A stretch of 59,235 nucleotides of DNA from Prosthecobacter sp. (lineage in GTDB: Bacteria > Verrucomicrobiota > Verrucomicrobiia > Verrucomicrobiales > Verrucomicrobiaceae). The notes below the pieces were generated by a model. It was not told where the DNA came from. It did not search any database and was given only the letters and a program-made list of their open reading frames with translations. Shown here in pieces: positions 20,267 to 28,911 of the stretch; the first letter of the stretch is position 1; every line of letters starts with the position of its first letter. The stretch lies in NCBI RefSeq assembly GCF_029946185.1, contig NZ_JAQSEA010000068.1, positions 1 to 59,235 of the forward strand, given 5' to 3'. Both the position numbers and the translations under genes were made by a program.

Positions 20267-21625
20267 TCAGTCGTTCACCGCCTTCCGTAGCTCCATCACC
20301 GTGCTGATGATGTGCTCTTCGGTCTTGTCGCTCCAGCGTGTCGGATGCGTTCCGTAGATCATCGCGCCGCCGCCTTCGTAGCCGCCTTCCTGCCAGATGC
20401 GGAGGCTGGGGATGTAGGCCATGACGTCGTTGGTGTAGCCGCTGATCCAGACGATGGGGTCTTTGAGGTCGCGTTTGAGGCGGAGCGAATAATCGATGAC
20501 AACTTCGCCGCCGAGCGTCACCCAGGTGAGCTCGTTGCCAAGGCGCAGGACCTGCACAGGGTAGGGGTAGCTGGTGGGCAGCGGACCTTCATCGGCGATG
20601 TGCTGCAAGAGGCGTGTGCCGTGCGCGGCCAGATATTTGTTTGTGGATTTTTGTTCTTCAAGAAGCTGCTCACGAGTGGGGAGCGTGTCGTAGGCCAGTG
20701 GGATTTCACGGTATGCAGCACGGATGGGGCCCTTCAGACGTTGCATGTGGGTTTCCAGCGCGGTCTGCACGGAGGTGGCGAGCGATTTGCCATGCGTCTG
20801 TGCAAGTTCCATGGTGCGGCGCGGGTAGGGGTTCTGATCGCCGCTGCAACCATTCGCAAACATGGCCACCGCATCGGGGTGCGCTTTTTCGATCTCCTGC
20901 TGCGCGTAGCCCGCATAATCGCCACTGAATTTCTGATGACCGAGTGTGGTGCAGTGGCAGGAGTAGCCAAAGATGATGGCGATGTCTTTGCCTTCGGCGC
21001 TGCTGGCTTTTAACACGGGAACTGTTTGATCCACAGGGCCGTTCGGATTCGGGAAATTGCTCCAGCCGCCCTTGCCATCCGGCGTGCGGCGGTTCATCGA
21101 GACACCGCAGCGTGCGGTGCTGTAATCGAGATGTGCAGGTACGGATTTTTGAATGGCTTCGCCGATCAGGCGCAGCAAGGTGTTTTCGAGTTTTGTGGTG
21201 TATTCTGCGGCTTCTTTCCCACGCTGAACTGCAACAGCCGAGCCATGGATATTACTGGTGCGCAACTCCGGGCCGCTGTGCGTGTGCGAGGCGTTGATGG
21301 CGAGGTTTGCGGGGTCGATGCCATGTTCTTTTTTCACGCGCTCAGCGACCGCAAGGCGCAGGTTGCGTGGCACGCCGATCAAATCCAGAGTGATGAGCGC
21401 GAAGCGAGCGCCTGCCTGATCCGTGAGCACGAAAGCTTTTGCGAAGAGATCCAGCTCCACACCTTCAGAGGGTTTCGTGCGTGAAGCATAGCCGGCCATC
21501 CACATGGATTTCTCCGGCGTGATTTTAGCAGACGCCGCACCGGCCTGCCAGGCAGGCGGTTCGCTCACCACAGGAGCGGCGGCGATGACGCAAATACAGA
21601 GCAGCAGGGGGAGCCAGAGTTTCAT
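20267..21625 (-). CDS. Neutral/alkaline ceramidase-like secreted protein
   Basis: The start at 21625 gives MKLWLPLLLCICVIAAAPVV, a signal peptide. The mature protein matches the N-terminal domain of neutral/alkaline non-lysosomal ceramidase: AGAASAKITPEKSMWMAGY, NASHTHSGPE (metal-binding histidines), GYSCHCTTLG and FANGCSGDQNPYPRR. Planctomycete and verrucomicrobial genomes carry many of these shorter homologues (~450 aa), which lack the C-terminal immunoglobulin-like domain. Whether they cleave ceramide or another N-acyl or sugar-linked substrate is unproven. Confidence 0.87.
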   Translation of the reverse strand: MKLWLPLLLCICVIAAAPVVSEPPAWQAGAASAKITPEKSMWMAGYASRTKPSEGVELDLFAKAFVLTDQAGARFALITLDLIGVPRNLRLAVAERVKKEHGIDPANLAINASHTHSGPELRTSNIHGSAVAVQRGKEAAEYTTKLENTLLRLIGEAIQKSVPAHLDYSTARCGVSMNRRTPDGKGGWSNFPNPNGPVDQTVPVLKASSAEGKDIAIIFGYSCHCTTLGHQKFSGDYAGYAQQEIEKAHPDAVAMFANGCSGDQNPYPRRTMELAQTHGKSLATSVQTALETHMQRLKGPIRAAYREIPLAYDTLPTREQLLEEQKSTNKYLAAHGTRLLQHIADEGPLPTSYPYPVQVLRLGNELTWVTLGGEVVIDYSLRLKRDLKDPIVWISGYTNDVMAYIPSLRIWQEGGYEGGGAMIYGTHPTRWSDKTEEHIISTVMELRKAVND

Positions 21626-21838
21626 GAGGACAACCAAAGCTGCCAGATGAAGAGTTCTTTAGAGATGGGCGCAAATAATCAAAATGAGGCGCAGGTTTTG
21701 CATGGATGAGCACTGTCAAGCCATGCCTGAGACAAAAGTTTTTCACATGTGGTCTTGAATGGTTGCTGCCCGTGATCGTCTCGCTAACTCCACTCATCCC
21801 AACCGGATTTTCATCCTCAACTTTTCAATTTTCCAACC

Positions 21839-24217
21839 ATGTCTGCTGCCAACGAACTCAACATCAATGTCACCCACGTCGAACGTGTCGCCAAGGAGCT
21901 GAACCTGCGAGCCATCCAGGTGGGCGCGACGGCGAAACTCTTTGCCGATGGAGCCACGGTGCCGTTCATCGCCCGTTACCGAAAGGAGGCCACCGGGTCT
22001 CTGGATGAAGTGCAGATCCAAAACATCCAGGAGCGCATGACACAGCTCGTGGCGCTGGATGACCGCCGCACGGCCATTGTGAAATCACTCGAAGAGCGCA
22101 AGCTGATGACGGACGTGCTGCGCGCGAAGATCGAGAAGGCGGAAACGATCAATTCGCTGGAGGACATCTTTGCGCCGTTCCGCCCAAAACGCCGCACGCG
22201 CGCCACGATCGCCAAGGAAAAGGGCCTGGAGCCGCTGGCGGATTTCATCGAGGCCAATCTGATGACGCATGGCGTCGATCTCACCAGCGAGGTTGCGAAG
22301 TTTGTGAACCCGGATCACGAAAATGAAGAGCTGCGCGTCAAAGATGCTGCGGATGCTCTCAGCGGCGCGCGCGACATCATCGCCGAGCGGATCAGCGATC
22401 ATGCGGATGCACGTGCGACTTTGCGCAAATTTTTCGCGGAGCAGTCCACGGTTGTTTCCAAGGTCATGTTCGGCAAGGAGAAGGACGAAGAGGCGCAGAA
22501 GTTCCGCGATTACTTCGACTGGAGCGAGCCGCTCAAGGCCATCCCTTCTCACCGCATGCTGGCGATTCGTCGTGGGGAAAAGGAGGGCTTCCTGCTCATG
22601 CGCATCCAGCCCGGAGAAGACACGGCGATCAAGATGCTCGAGAACCTTTTCGTCAAAGGTGGCAATACCTGCTCTGACCAGATGAAGCTGGCCTGTGCGG
22701 ACAGTTACAAGCGCCTGATGAGTTCCAGCATGGAGACGGAAGCGCGTCTTGAGTCCAAGAAGAAGGCGGACACCGAAGCCGTGCGCGTGTTTGCGGACAA
22801 CCTGCGCGAACTGCTGCTGGCAGCACCGCTGGGACAAAAGCGTGTGCTGGGCATCGACCCCGGCTTCCGCACGGGCTGCAAAATTGTGGTGCTCGATGCG
22901 CAAGGACAGCTCCTCTACAACGACGTGATCTATCTGCTCGGCGAGGGCAGCGGCCTGCTGCATGCAAAAAATTTGCTGCTCAATTTGGTCGATCGTTACA
23001 AGATCCAGGCCATCGCAATTGGCAATGGCACTGCGGGCCGTGAGACGGAGATGTTTGTGAAGAAGATCGGCGTCCCGGGCTCCATTCCGGTGATCATGGT
23101 GAATGAGAGTGGCGCTTCGATTTACAGCGCCAGCGAAGCTGCACGTGAGGAGTTTCCGGATCAAGACCTTACGGTGCGTGGCTCTGTATCCATCGCACGC
23201 CGGCTCATGGACCCGCTGGCAGAGCTGGTGAAGCTGGATCCGAAATCCATCGGCGTGGGCCAGTATCAGCACGACGTGGATCAGAACCAGCTCAAGACGA
23301 GCCTTGACCACGTCGTCATCAGCGCGGTGAACGGCGTCGGTGTGGAACTGAACACGGCCAGCAAGCAACTGCTCAGCTACGTGTCCGGCCTCAACAGCAC
23401 TCACGCGTTGAACATCGTGGCCTTCCGCAATGAGAACGGTCCGTTCAAGAGCCGCAAGGATCTCATGAAAGTACCACGGCTCGGCGACAAGGCCTTTGAG
23501 CAGGCGGCGGGCTTCCTGCGCATTCGTGATGCCTCACATCCGCTGGATTCAAGTGCCGTGCATCCTGAGCGCTACCCGCTCGTCGAAAAGATGGCGGCGG
23601 AAATCGGCTGCACGGTGCCGGAGCTCATGCAGCGTGCCGACTTGCGCCAGAAGATCGACCTGAAGAAGTATGTGAGCGAAGACGTGGGTCTGCCGACGCT
23701 GCAGGACATCATGAACGAACTCGCGAAACCAGGCCGCGATCCGCGCAAGCAGTTCGAAGTCTTCAGTTTCGCGGAAGGCGTGAACGACATGAAGGACCTC
23801 ACCGTAGGCATGAAACTGCCGGGCATCGTGACGAACGTGACGGCCTTTGGCGCCTTTGTGGACATCGGCGTGCATCAGGACGGCCTAGTGCATGTGAGTC
23901 AGCTCAGCGACACGTTTGTGAAGGATGCGGCGGAGATCGTGAAGGTGGCGCAGCGCGTGCAGGTGACAGTGACGGAAGTGGACATTCCGCGCAAGCGCAT
24001 CGCGCTGAGCATGAAATCGAAGCCTGACTTTGAGAAGAAGCAGGGCAGTGCAGGGCCTCGCCCTGCGGGTGGGCCAGCCGGCGGTCAGCGCAGCTTCTCC
24101 AGCGGCGCTGGTGGTGGCCAGCGCAGTTCCGGTGGCGGCATGGGCAATCCCTTTGGCGGTGGTGGAGGCGGCGGCGGTGACTGGTTCACGGCTGCGGCGC
24201 AGAAGGGGAAGAAGTAG
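21839..24217 (+). CDS. tex: Tex-family RNA-binding transcription accessory protein
   Basis: All Tex regions are present: an N-terminal helical domain (FIARYRKEATGSLDEVQIQ), a YqgF-like nuclease fold (RVLGIDPGFRTGCKIVVLD), helix-hairpin-helix repeats (LNIVAFRNENGPFKSRKDL) and an S1 domain near residues 650-725 (GIVTNVTAFGAFVDIGVHQD). After S1 there is a ~60-residue glycine-rich RGG-like tail with arginine, serine and long glycine runs, which may add nonspecific RNA affinity. Tex binds RNA and affects transcription elongation. Start and length (792 aa) are normal except for the tail. Confidence 0.96.
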   Translation: MSAANELNINVTHVERVAKELNLRAIQVGATAKLFADGATVPFIARYRKEATGSLDEVQIQNIQERMTQLVALDDRRTAIVKSLEERKLMTDVLRAKIEKAETINSLEDIFAPFRPKRRTRATIAKEKGLEPLADFIEANLMTHGVDLTSEVAKFVNPDHENEELRVKDAADALSGARDIIAERISDHADARATLRKFFAEQSTVVSKVMFGKEKDEEAQKFRDYFDWSEPLKAIPSHRMLAIRRGEKEGFLLMRIQPGEDTAIKMLENLFVKGGNTCSDQMKLACADSYKRLMSSSMETEARLESKKKADTEAVRVFADNLRELLLAAPLGQKRVLGIDPGFRTGCKIVVLDAQGQLLYNDVIYLLGEGSGLLHAKNLLLNLVDRYKIQAIAIGNGTAGRETEMFVKKIGVPGSIPVIMVNESGASIYSASEAAREEFPDQDLTVRGSVSIARRLMDPLAELVKLDPKSIGVGQYQHDVDQNQLKTSLDHVVISAVNGVGVELNTASKQLLSYVSGLNSTHALNIVAFRNENGPFKSRKDLMKVPRLGDKAFEQAAGFLRIRDASHPLDSSAVHPERYPLVEKMAAEIGCTVPELMQRADLRQKIDLKKYVSEDVGLPTLQDIMNELAKPGRDPRKQFEVFSFAEGVNDMKDLTVGMKLPGIVTNVTAFGAFVDIGVHQDGLVHVSQLSDTFVKDAAEIVKVAQRVQVTVTEVDIPRKRIALSMKSKPDFEKKQGSAGPRPAGGPAGGQRSFSSGAGGGQRSSGGGMGNPFGGGGGGGGDWFTAAAQKGKK

Positions 24218-24233
24218 CCTGCCGGCTCGATGA

Positions 24234-24270
24234 AACGCCGTGCTGGGTAAGCGCGGCGTTGGGGATTTTT
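24234..24270 (+). terminator. Probable terminator after tex
   Basis: AACGCCG(TGC) pairs with (GCG)CGGCGTT, with a loop TGGGTAA. The T-run (ATTTTT) starts six bases after the stem, so efficiency may be modest. Confidence 0.5.
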
Positions 24271-24383
24271 GGACAGTTCCTGGCAGTGGCCATCATTTCA
24301 TGAACAGGGAGCGTCGCTGTGGCGTCGGAGATTGTGCCCTTGCCACGTGGTATGGGGTCTTCTACGATCCAATAGACTCCATC

Positions 24384-24965
24384 ATGAAATTATCTCTCCT
24401 CGCTCCGCTGATTCTGCCACTGCTGCTCACGCAATGTGTTGACCCTTACTACGGCCCGAACGGCACTGATCCGTATGCGAATCCGTACCGCGAGCAAATG
24501 CGGGATCAAGGTTCGCAGATGAACGCCATGGCATTTGAGCGCGGTCAGCAGGACGGGCAGGCGGACGCCCAGCAGCAGCAGAGTCAGAATTACCGGCGTC
24601 ATCCATCGCGCTATGACCGCAACACCGAGATGCCCTACCGCGATGCCTACAATCAAAGTTTTGGGCTGACGATGAATAGCCGCCGTGAAATCGGTGGTTA
24701 CCCCAGTTACCCCAATCAGGGAATGGCGCAGCCGCAGCAGCAAGGAACAGCTCAGCAGCCACCGCCGCGTGATCCTGCCTACAACCAAGGTTATGACTAC
24801 GGTCTGCGTGATCGAACGGGAGGACGTGTGGCTGATCCGGCAGCCCAGGTCGGGCGCTATGATCCGCGCTACCGCTCCAGCTTTGAGCGCGGCTACAACG
24901 ACGGCTACAATTCAAACTCCTCCAACAGCTTCCCGGGCGCGGGTGGAAATTCGTGGTTCCGCTAA
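24384..24965 (+). CDS. Gln/Tyr/Gly-rich envelope protein with repeated YNxGYxxG-type motifs
   Basis: The ATG at 24384 gives MKLSLLAPLILPLLLTQCVD, a signal sequence ending in a cysteine with an imperfect lipobox (LTQC). The mature chain contains four related motifs about 30-60 residues apart: AFERGQQDGQAD, DAYNQSFGLTM, PAYNQGYDYGLRD and SSFERGYNDGYNS. Between them it is rich in Q, P, N and R, suggesting an extended surface or cell-wall-associated protein. The stop codon TAA directly abuts the inverted-repeat element at 24966. Function unknown. Confidence 0.7.
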   Translation: MKLSLLAPLILPLLLTQCVDPYYGPNGTDPYANPYREQMRDQGSQMNAMAFERGQQDGQADAQQQQSQNYRRHPSRYDRNTEMPYRDAYNQSFGLTMNSRREIGGYPSYPNQGMAQPQQQGTAQQPPPRDPAYNQGYDYGLRDRTGGRVADPAAQVGRYDPRYRSSFERGYNDGYNSNSSNSFPGAGGNSWFR

Positions 24966-25151
24966 CAGCCTGTTGAAAACACCAACTGGAGTCCTTGAGG
25001 GCGGTGGGGACTGCCTTGCCAGGAGAGGGATCATCTTGATCCCTTAGAGCTCCGCCTCAGACATCAGTCCCAAATGGGGATCAAGATGATCGCCTCCTCC
25101 TGCATGATCTAGCGTGCTCAAATCCTCGTGGTCGAGTTTTTCAACAGGCTG
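24966..25151. repeat. MITE-like element with 14-bp terminal inverted repeats
   Basis: CAGCCTGTTGAAAA at 24966-24979 is exactly inverted as TTTTCAACAGGCTG at 25138-25151. Inside, a second inverted pair (GATCATCTTGATCCC near 25030 and GGGATCAAGATGATC near 25078) makes most of the 186 bp foldable. There is no open frame inside. Terminal sequences of this kind are known from insertion-sequence ends, so this looks like a non-autonomous derivative. A target-site duplication is not clear; the flanks are TAA and AAT. Confidence 0.65.
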
Positions 25152-25173
25152 AATCGGCGGCGGTTCAGCAGTA

Positions 25174-25206
25174 CAAAAAAACACCGTCACGGCAGGCCAT
25201 GACGGT
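25174..25206 (-). terminator. Rho-independent terminator after the Ala/Lys-rich gene
   Basis: On the minus strand ACCGTCATGG pairs with CCGTGACGGT (one G-T pair) around loop CCTG, followed by GTTTTTTTG. It is 34 bp after the stop at 25241. Confidence 0.9.
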
Positions 25207-25240
25207 GGTCTTGTTTTGAAATGACTGTGCGCGGAAGTGT

Positions 25241-25615
25241 TTACTCCTTGGCGGCAGCTTCAGCTTCAGGAGCGGCGGTCTCAGCAACTTCAACGGCTGG
25301 AGCAGCGGCTTCGGCAGCAGGAGCGGCAGTCTCAGCAACTTCAACGGCTGGAGCGGCGGTTTCAACAGCAGGGGCAGCGGTCTCAGCGACTTCAACGGCA
25401 GGAGCAACGGCTTCGGCGGCCACTTCAGCAGCCTTCGGCTTGGTCGTGGCCTTCTTGACAGCGGCTTTCTTAGCTGGAGCTTTCTTGGCGGTTTTAGCTT
25501 CGGTTTTGACGGCGCGTGCTTTGCGGGAGACGCCGGCCTTGGCCAGAGCTTTCTTGCGGGCAAGATAAAGCTTACGGCGGCGGCGTTTGATGACTTTGTT
25601 CAGTTGTTGACCCAT
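25241..25615 (-). CDS. Basic N-terminus / Ala-Glu-Pro repeat-tail protein, possibly nucleic-acid binding
   Basis: The chosen start gives MGQQLNKVIKRRRRKLYLAR, followed by a histone H1-like Lys/Ala segment (TAKKAPAKKAAVKKATTKPK). The second half is acidic and consists of near-identical 17-residue units (AAPAVEVAETAAPAxEA). At DNA level these have a 51-bp period across roughly 25260-25420. A strongly basic head with an acidic low-complexity tail suggests RNA or DNA association or a ribosome-linked role, but no function is established. Repeat number may vary between strains. A strong terminator follows. Confidence 0.7.
   Translation of the reverse strand: MGQQLNKVIKRRRRKLYLARKKALAKAGVSRKARAVKTEAKTAKKAPAKKAAVKKATTKPKAAEVAAEAVAPAVEVAETAAPAVETAAPAVEVAETAAPAAEAAAPAVEVAETAAPEAEAAAKE
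25260..25420. repeat. 51-bp imperfect tandem repeat inside the Ala-Glu-Pro tail
   Basis: The phrase TCAGCAACTT recurs at 25281 and 25332, and as TCAGCGACTT at 25383, exactly 51 bp apart. In frame this encodes 17-residue units. Confidence 0.8.
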
Positions 25616-25750
25616 GATGGATGATCGGTTGTCGTTTGCGGTTTTGAGGGCGGCAAGAGTTCCACTGATCAAGGTCGAATCAACATCAAATGCAGTTCGC
25701 CCCCGGTTTACCGGTATTAGAGCGTGGAGAAACCCTGTTTATGCCCGTTT

Positions 25751-26512
25751 TTAGGGCTTTTTGTCGTCTGCTGGAGGTTCGTCCGAGGTTTTTGGGGCCT
25801 CGACTTTGGATTCCAGACGTGACTCTGTGCGATTCGCGGCCTGCTGGGTCGGTGGGACTTTGAACAATTTGCCGGAGTAGGGGCACTTCACCGTCTGGCC
25901 GGCGCTCATGCCAGAGACATCGACGAGCTGCGTTTTGCCCGCAAAGGGACTGTTCACCATGTTCATGCGACCTGGGATTGCAGTGCCATAAGGCAGACTT
26001 TCAGCAGATTCTGTGGTGCTGTCCGTTTTAGGGGTAGAACTGACGGGGGGCGGATTATCGGTGAGCTGCGGTGTGTGTGAAGGCTCCTCCACAGGAATTT
26101 TCACACGCGGGCTGTGCACACGCGAGGGCGGGCTCGGCTTTGAACGCGGCACGTACCTAGTGGACCCGCCAGAACTTGAGGAGGGAGCGTTGAAATAATT
26201 GTTTTGCGGATAAGCAGAGGGAGTGGTTGCAGTGTAGTGAAGGCGGTTCGGCATGCGGGCACTCCAATTGGACCAGTTGGCACCAGGCGCGGAACTGCGC
26301 TGAGAGCTGGCCGCATAACGCTGTGAGTACAAGCTGCCGGTGCGCAATGGCGGCGACGCGTGCGAAGAGCTCAGGTAGGACAGCAGTCCGTTTGTCTGAA
26401 TGCTACGCCAGGCTTGCTGCGGCGGCATGGAGCACTGGGCCAGAAGAACGGCCGCCGTTAGCACGGCGAGAATGCGTGCCGCACATGCGGTGGGACAACG
26501 TGATGCTTTCAT
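25751..26512 (-). CDS. Ser/Pro-rich lipoprotein with a CPYSGKxFxVP motif
   Basis: The start at 26512 gives MKASRCPTACAARILAVLTA followed by AVLLAQCSM, a lipoprotein-like signal. A long Ser/Thr/Pro/Asn-rich region (~residues 40-165) looks disordered and surface-exposed. Near residue 215 is GQTVKCPYSGKLFKVP. This resembles a short domain seen in verrucomicrobial secreted proteins and recalls a half zinc ribbon with a single cysteine. The C terminus is charged and low-complexity. No enzyme signature. Possibly an envelope structural protein. Confidence 0.65.
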   Translation of the reverse strand: MKASRCPTACAARILAVLTAAVLLAQCSMPPQQAWRSIQTNGLLSYLSSSHASPPLRTGSLYSQRYAASSQRSSAPGANWSNWSARMPNRLHYTATTPSAYPQNNYFNAPSSSSGGSTRYVPRSKPSPPSRVHSPRVKIPVEEPSHTPQLTDNPPPVSSTPKTDSTTESAESLPYGTAIPGRMNMVNSPFAGKTQLVDVSGMSAGQTVKCPYSGKLFKVPPTQQAANRTESRLESKVEAPKTSDEPPADDKKP

Positions 26513-26702
26513 GGATTGATGGGAACGAAGGTTATGACGGTGAGCAGAGAAGTGACTCCACACGTTGCCTGCCGATGCTGACAGGAGTGTGATCAAAGGG
26601 CAAGAAAACAGCAGCGCAAAATCCTGCCATTACGGTGTCATTCATTGAATTATCATACCAACTAAACCTGGTAGCTTTTAAGCCGTTTGAGCGAGGCCAG
26701 AC

Positions 26703-28175
26703 TCAGGCCTGCTCGGTCGTCTGGAAGTCGGGATAGGCGTTCGCCGCATGTTCGGAAAAGTCGAGGCCGTCGATCTGTTCGTTATCCGTGGCACGCAGTC
26801 CGACGAGCATATCCACCGTCTTGAAGATGATGAAGCAGATGACGAAAGAAGTGAGCGTGATGGAAAAAGTTCCGAGCGCCTGCACTCCGAGCTTATGCGC
26901 ATCAAAACCATCCTGATTGAACAGGGCGACACTCAGAGTGCCCCACCAGCCGTTCACCAGATGCACGGGCACCGCACCCACGGCATCGTCGATCTGCATG
27001 CGCTCCAGCGCGATGGTGGCCACAGTGGTGATGATTCCCGCGATCAGACCGACCACGAGGGAGGAGGCCGGGGAGATGTTGGCGCAGCAGGCGGTGATGC
27101 CCACCAGTCCGCCGAGGGCACCGTTCAGGGTGATGCCCACATCAGGGCGGCCTTGCACAAACCACATGGAAATCATCGCGGCAAGGGCTCCTGCTGCAGG
27201 AGCAATGGTGGTGTTCACCACGATGCGCCCAATCGAGCCGTCACCAATGAGTGTGGAACCGGCATTGAAGCCAAACCATCCGAACCACAGGATGAAAACG
27301 CCCAGTGCGGCGAGTGGGATGTTATGACCGGCGATCAGGCGCGGAGTGCCATCTTTGGCGAAGCGCCCATGTCTTGCGCCCACGACAAGAATACCCGCCA
27401 GAGCGCACGCGCCGCCGCAGCCATGCACCACGGTTGATCCTGCGAAATCGACGAAGCCCATCGCCTCCAGCCAGCCCTTGTCCCCGCCGATGCCAAAGCC
27501 GCCGCCAAAGCTGCCCCAGGCCCAGTGGCCGCCGAGAGGATAGACCACACCGGCAAGCAGGCCTGCATAGACCAGATAGCCCACGAACTTGGTGCGCTCT
27601 GCCATGGCACCGGAAACGATGGTGCAGGCGGTGCCGGCAAACACGACCTGGAAGAACCAGAAGGTCCACATGGACTCATTCGCCGCGTGATTGGCCAGCC
27701 AGAAGCTGTCCGTGCCGATCCAGCCGCTCGCGCTGGTGCCGAACATCAGGCCGAAACCGAGGAACATGAAGACCAGCGCACTGATGCAGAAGTCGAGAAA
27801 GTTCTTCATGATGATGTTGATGCTGTTCTTGGCACGGGCAAAGCCCAGCTCCACCATGGCAAACCCTGCCTGCATCATGAAAACCATCGCTCCGGCGACG
27901 ACCATCCAGACCACGTTCAAATTCACCTGCACCGTGTCTATGTCCGCTTTCACGGCGGCGCTTGCAGGTTCGGCTGGTGCGCTTGCAGCCTTGGGAGAGG
28001 CTTCATTTTTCACCGCCTTCGCCACCTCATTCAGCGTGCCCTGATTCGTGTCTAGCTTCTGAATAATGGTGTCCAGCTTCGCCTCAATCTTGCTGCTGTC
28101 CTGAGCTGTGGCAGACGGCAGGGGGACGGTGAGAAGGACGATGGAAGCCAGAGAGCAGATGCGGAATAGATTCAT
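26703..28175 (-). CDS. amt: Ammonium transporter Amt with N-terminal periplasmic extension
   Basis: The Amt/MEP/Rh fold is clear from about residue 85. Diagnostic stretches are GAMVFMMQAGFAMVELGFAR, FGLMFGTSASGW, DFAGSTVVHGCGGACALAG (conserved pore region), GHNIPLAALGVFILWFGWFG and NGWWGTL. It should conduct ammonium across the inner membrane. Unlike minimal Amt proteins, it starts with a signal peptide (MNLFRICSLASIVLLTVPLP) and a ~60-residue charged helical segment before the first channel helix. No GlnK/PII gene is next to it. The next minus-strand genes upstream (28193-29277) are two small regulator-like proteins. Confidence 0.93.
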   Translation of the reverse strand: MNLFRICSLASIVLLTVPLPSATAQDSSKIEAKLDTIIQKLDTNQGTLNEVAKAVKNEASPKAASAPAEPASAAVKADIDTVQVNLNVVWMVVAGAMVFMMQAGFAMVELGFARAKNSINIIMKNFLDFCISALVFMFLGFGLMFGTSASGWIGTDSFWLANHAANESMWTFWFFQVVFAGTACTIVSGAMAERTKFVGYLVYAGLLAGVVYPLGGHWAWGSFGGGFGIGGDKGWLEAMGFVDFAGSTVVHGCGGACALAGILVVGARHGRFAKDGTPRLIAGHNIPLAALGVFILWFGWFGFNAGSTLIGDGSIGRIVVNTTIAPAAGALAAMISMWFVQGRPDVGITLNGALGGLVGITACCANISPASSLVVGLIAGIITTVATIALERMQIDDAVGAVPVHLVNGWWGTLSVALFNQDGFDAHKLGVQALGTFSITLTSFVICFIIFKTVDMLVGLRATDNEQIDGLDFSEHAANAYPDFQTTEQA

Positions 28176-28192
28176 GCAAAAAAGAAGCGGGT

Positions 28193-28894
28193 TCAGAGGT
28201 CCAGGTGTTCGAGCGAGGCTTCGAGTTCACCGAGAAGCTGGCGGCGTTTGGAGGTGTTCGGCACCTGCTCGATCACGCTGGCGGCCAGCTTGCGCACCGC
28301 AGTGGCCGTGAGCCGGTAGGGGTCGGAGATTTTGGCCTCGGTGATCGTGCGCTGAATCAAGTTGGCAGCCTGTGCCCGGCCCATGACCTTGCCCAGCACA
28401 CCTTCGACACACGGCCTCACTGCTCCCCACTGATTGACGGTCGTCTCCGCCTTGTCGGTGAGTTGGGCGAGTGCCCGCGGACTGGTCACGACGAGTTCTT
28501 CGATGCCGTCTGCCGGAAGTTTGGGCGCGGGCTGCTGATCGAGAGAGGCGGTTTTGAGCAGCTCGGCGTGATCATTGAGCATCACCGATGCCGCGCTGGC
28601 GGCCAGATCAGGATCTGCCCGCGAAGTGAGAAAGAACAGCATCACAGCCTCGTCATGCAGCACCGCGAGCAGCACGCCGCCGTCGAGTTCCAGGTAGATC
28701 TGGTGGATCTTTCGCCGCACCTGCCGGTAGCCTTCGAGCATTTGGCTGATGATCTCGCGCAGGTTGTCCGCACGGGTATCAGAGAAAGGCATCTGGCGGT
28801 GGATCGTGTTTTTGCCTTTGAACAGCATCACTCCAGCCACTCCTTCCAGGCGTTGCAATGACGCGGCGGAAGTGATCACAGGGTTTAAACTCAT
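28193..28894 (-). CDS. Roadblock/LC7-like regulatory protein
   Basis: Residues ~8-110 have a roadblock/LC7 pattern: SLQRLEGVAGVMLFKGKNTI, a long amphipathic helix (NLREIISQMLEGYRQV), then QIYLELDGGVLLAVLHDEAV and an alanine-rich helix. The C-terminal half is helical (RPCVEGVLGKVMGRAQAANL) and unassigned. It follows the gene at 28912 by 17 bp and precedes amt by 17 bp, so the three are likely one transcript. Roadblock proteins often act as GTPase-activating or scaffolding subunits. No GTPase gene is adjacent. Assignment is by eye and moderate. Confidence 0.6.
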   Translation of the reverse strand: MSLNPVITSAASLQRLEGVAGVMLFKGKNTIHRQMPFSDTRADNLREIISQMLEGYRQVRRKIHQIYLELDGGVLLAVLHDEAVMLFFLTSRADPDLAASAASVMLNDHAELLKTASLDQQPAPKLPADGIEELVVTSPRALAQLTDKAETTVNQWGAVRPCVEGVLGKVMGRAQAANLIQRTITEAKISDPYRLTATAVRKLAASVIEQVPNTSKRRQLLGELEASLEHLDL

Positions 28895-28911
28895 GGGCGC
28901 AAAAGGAGAGA

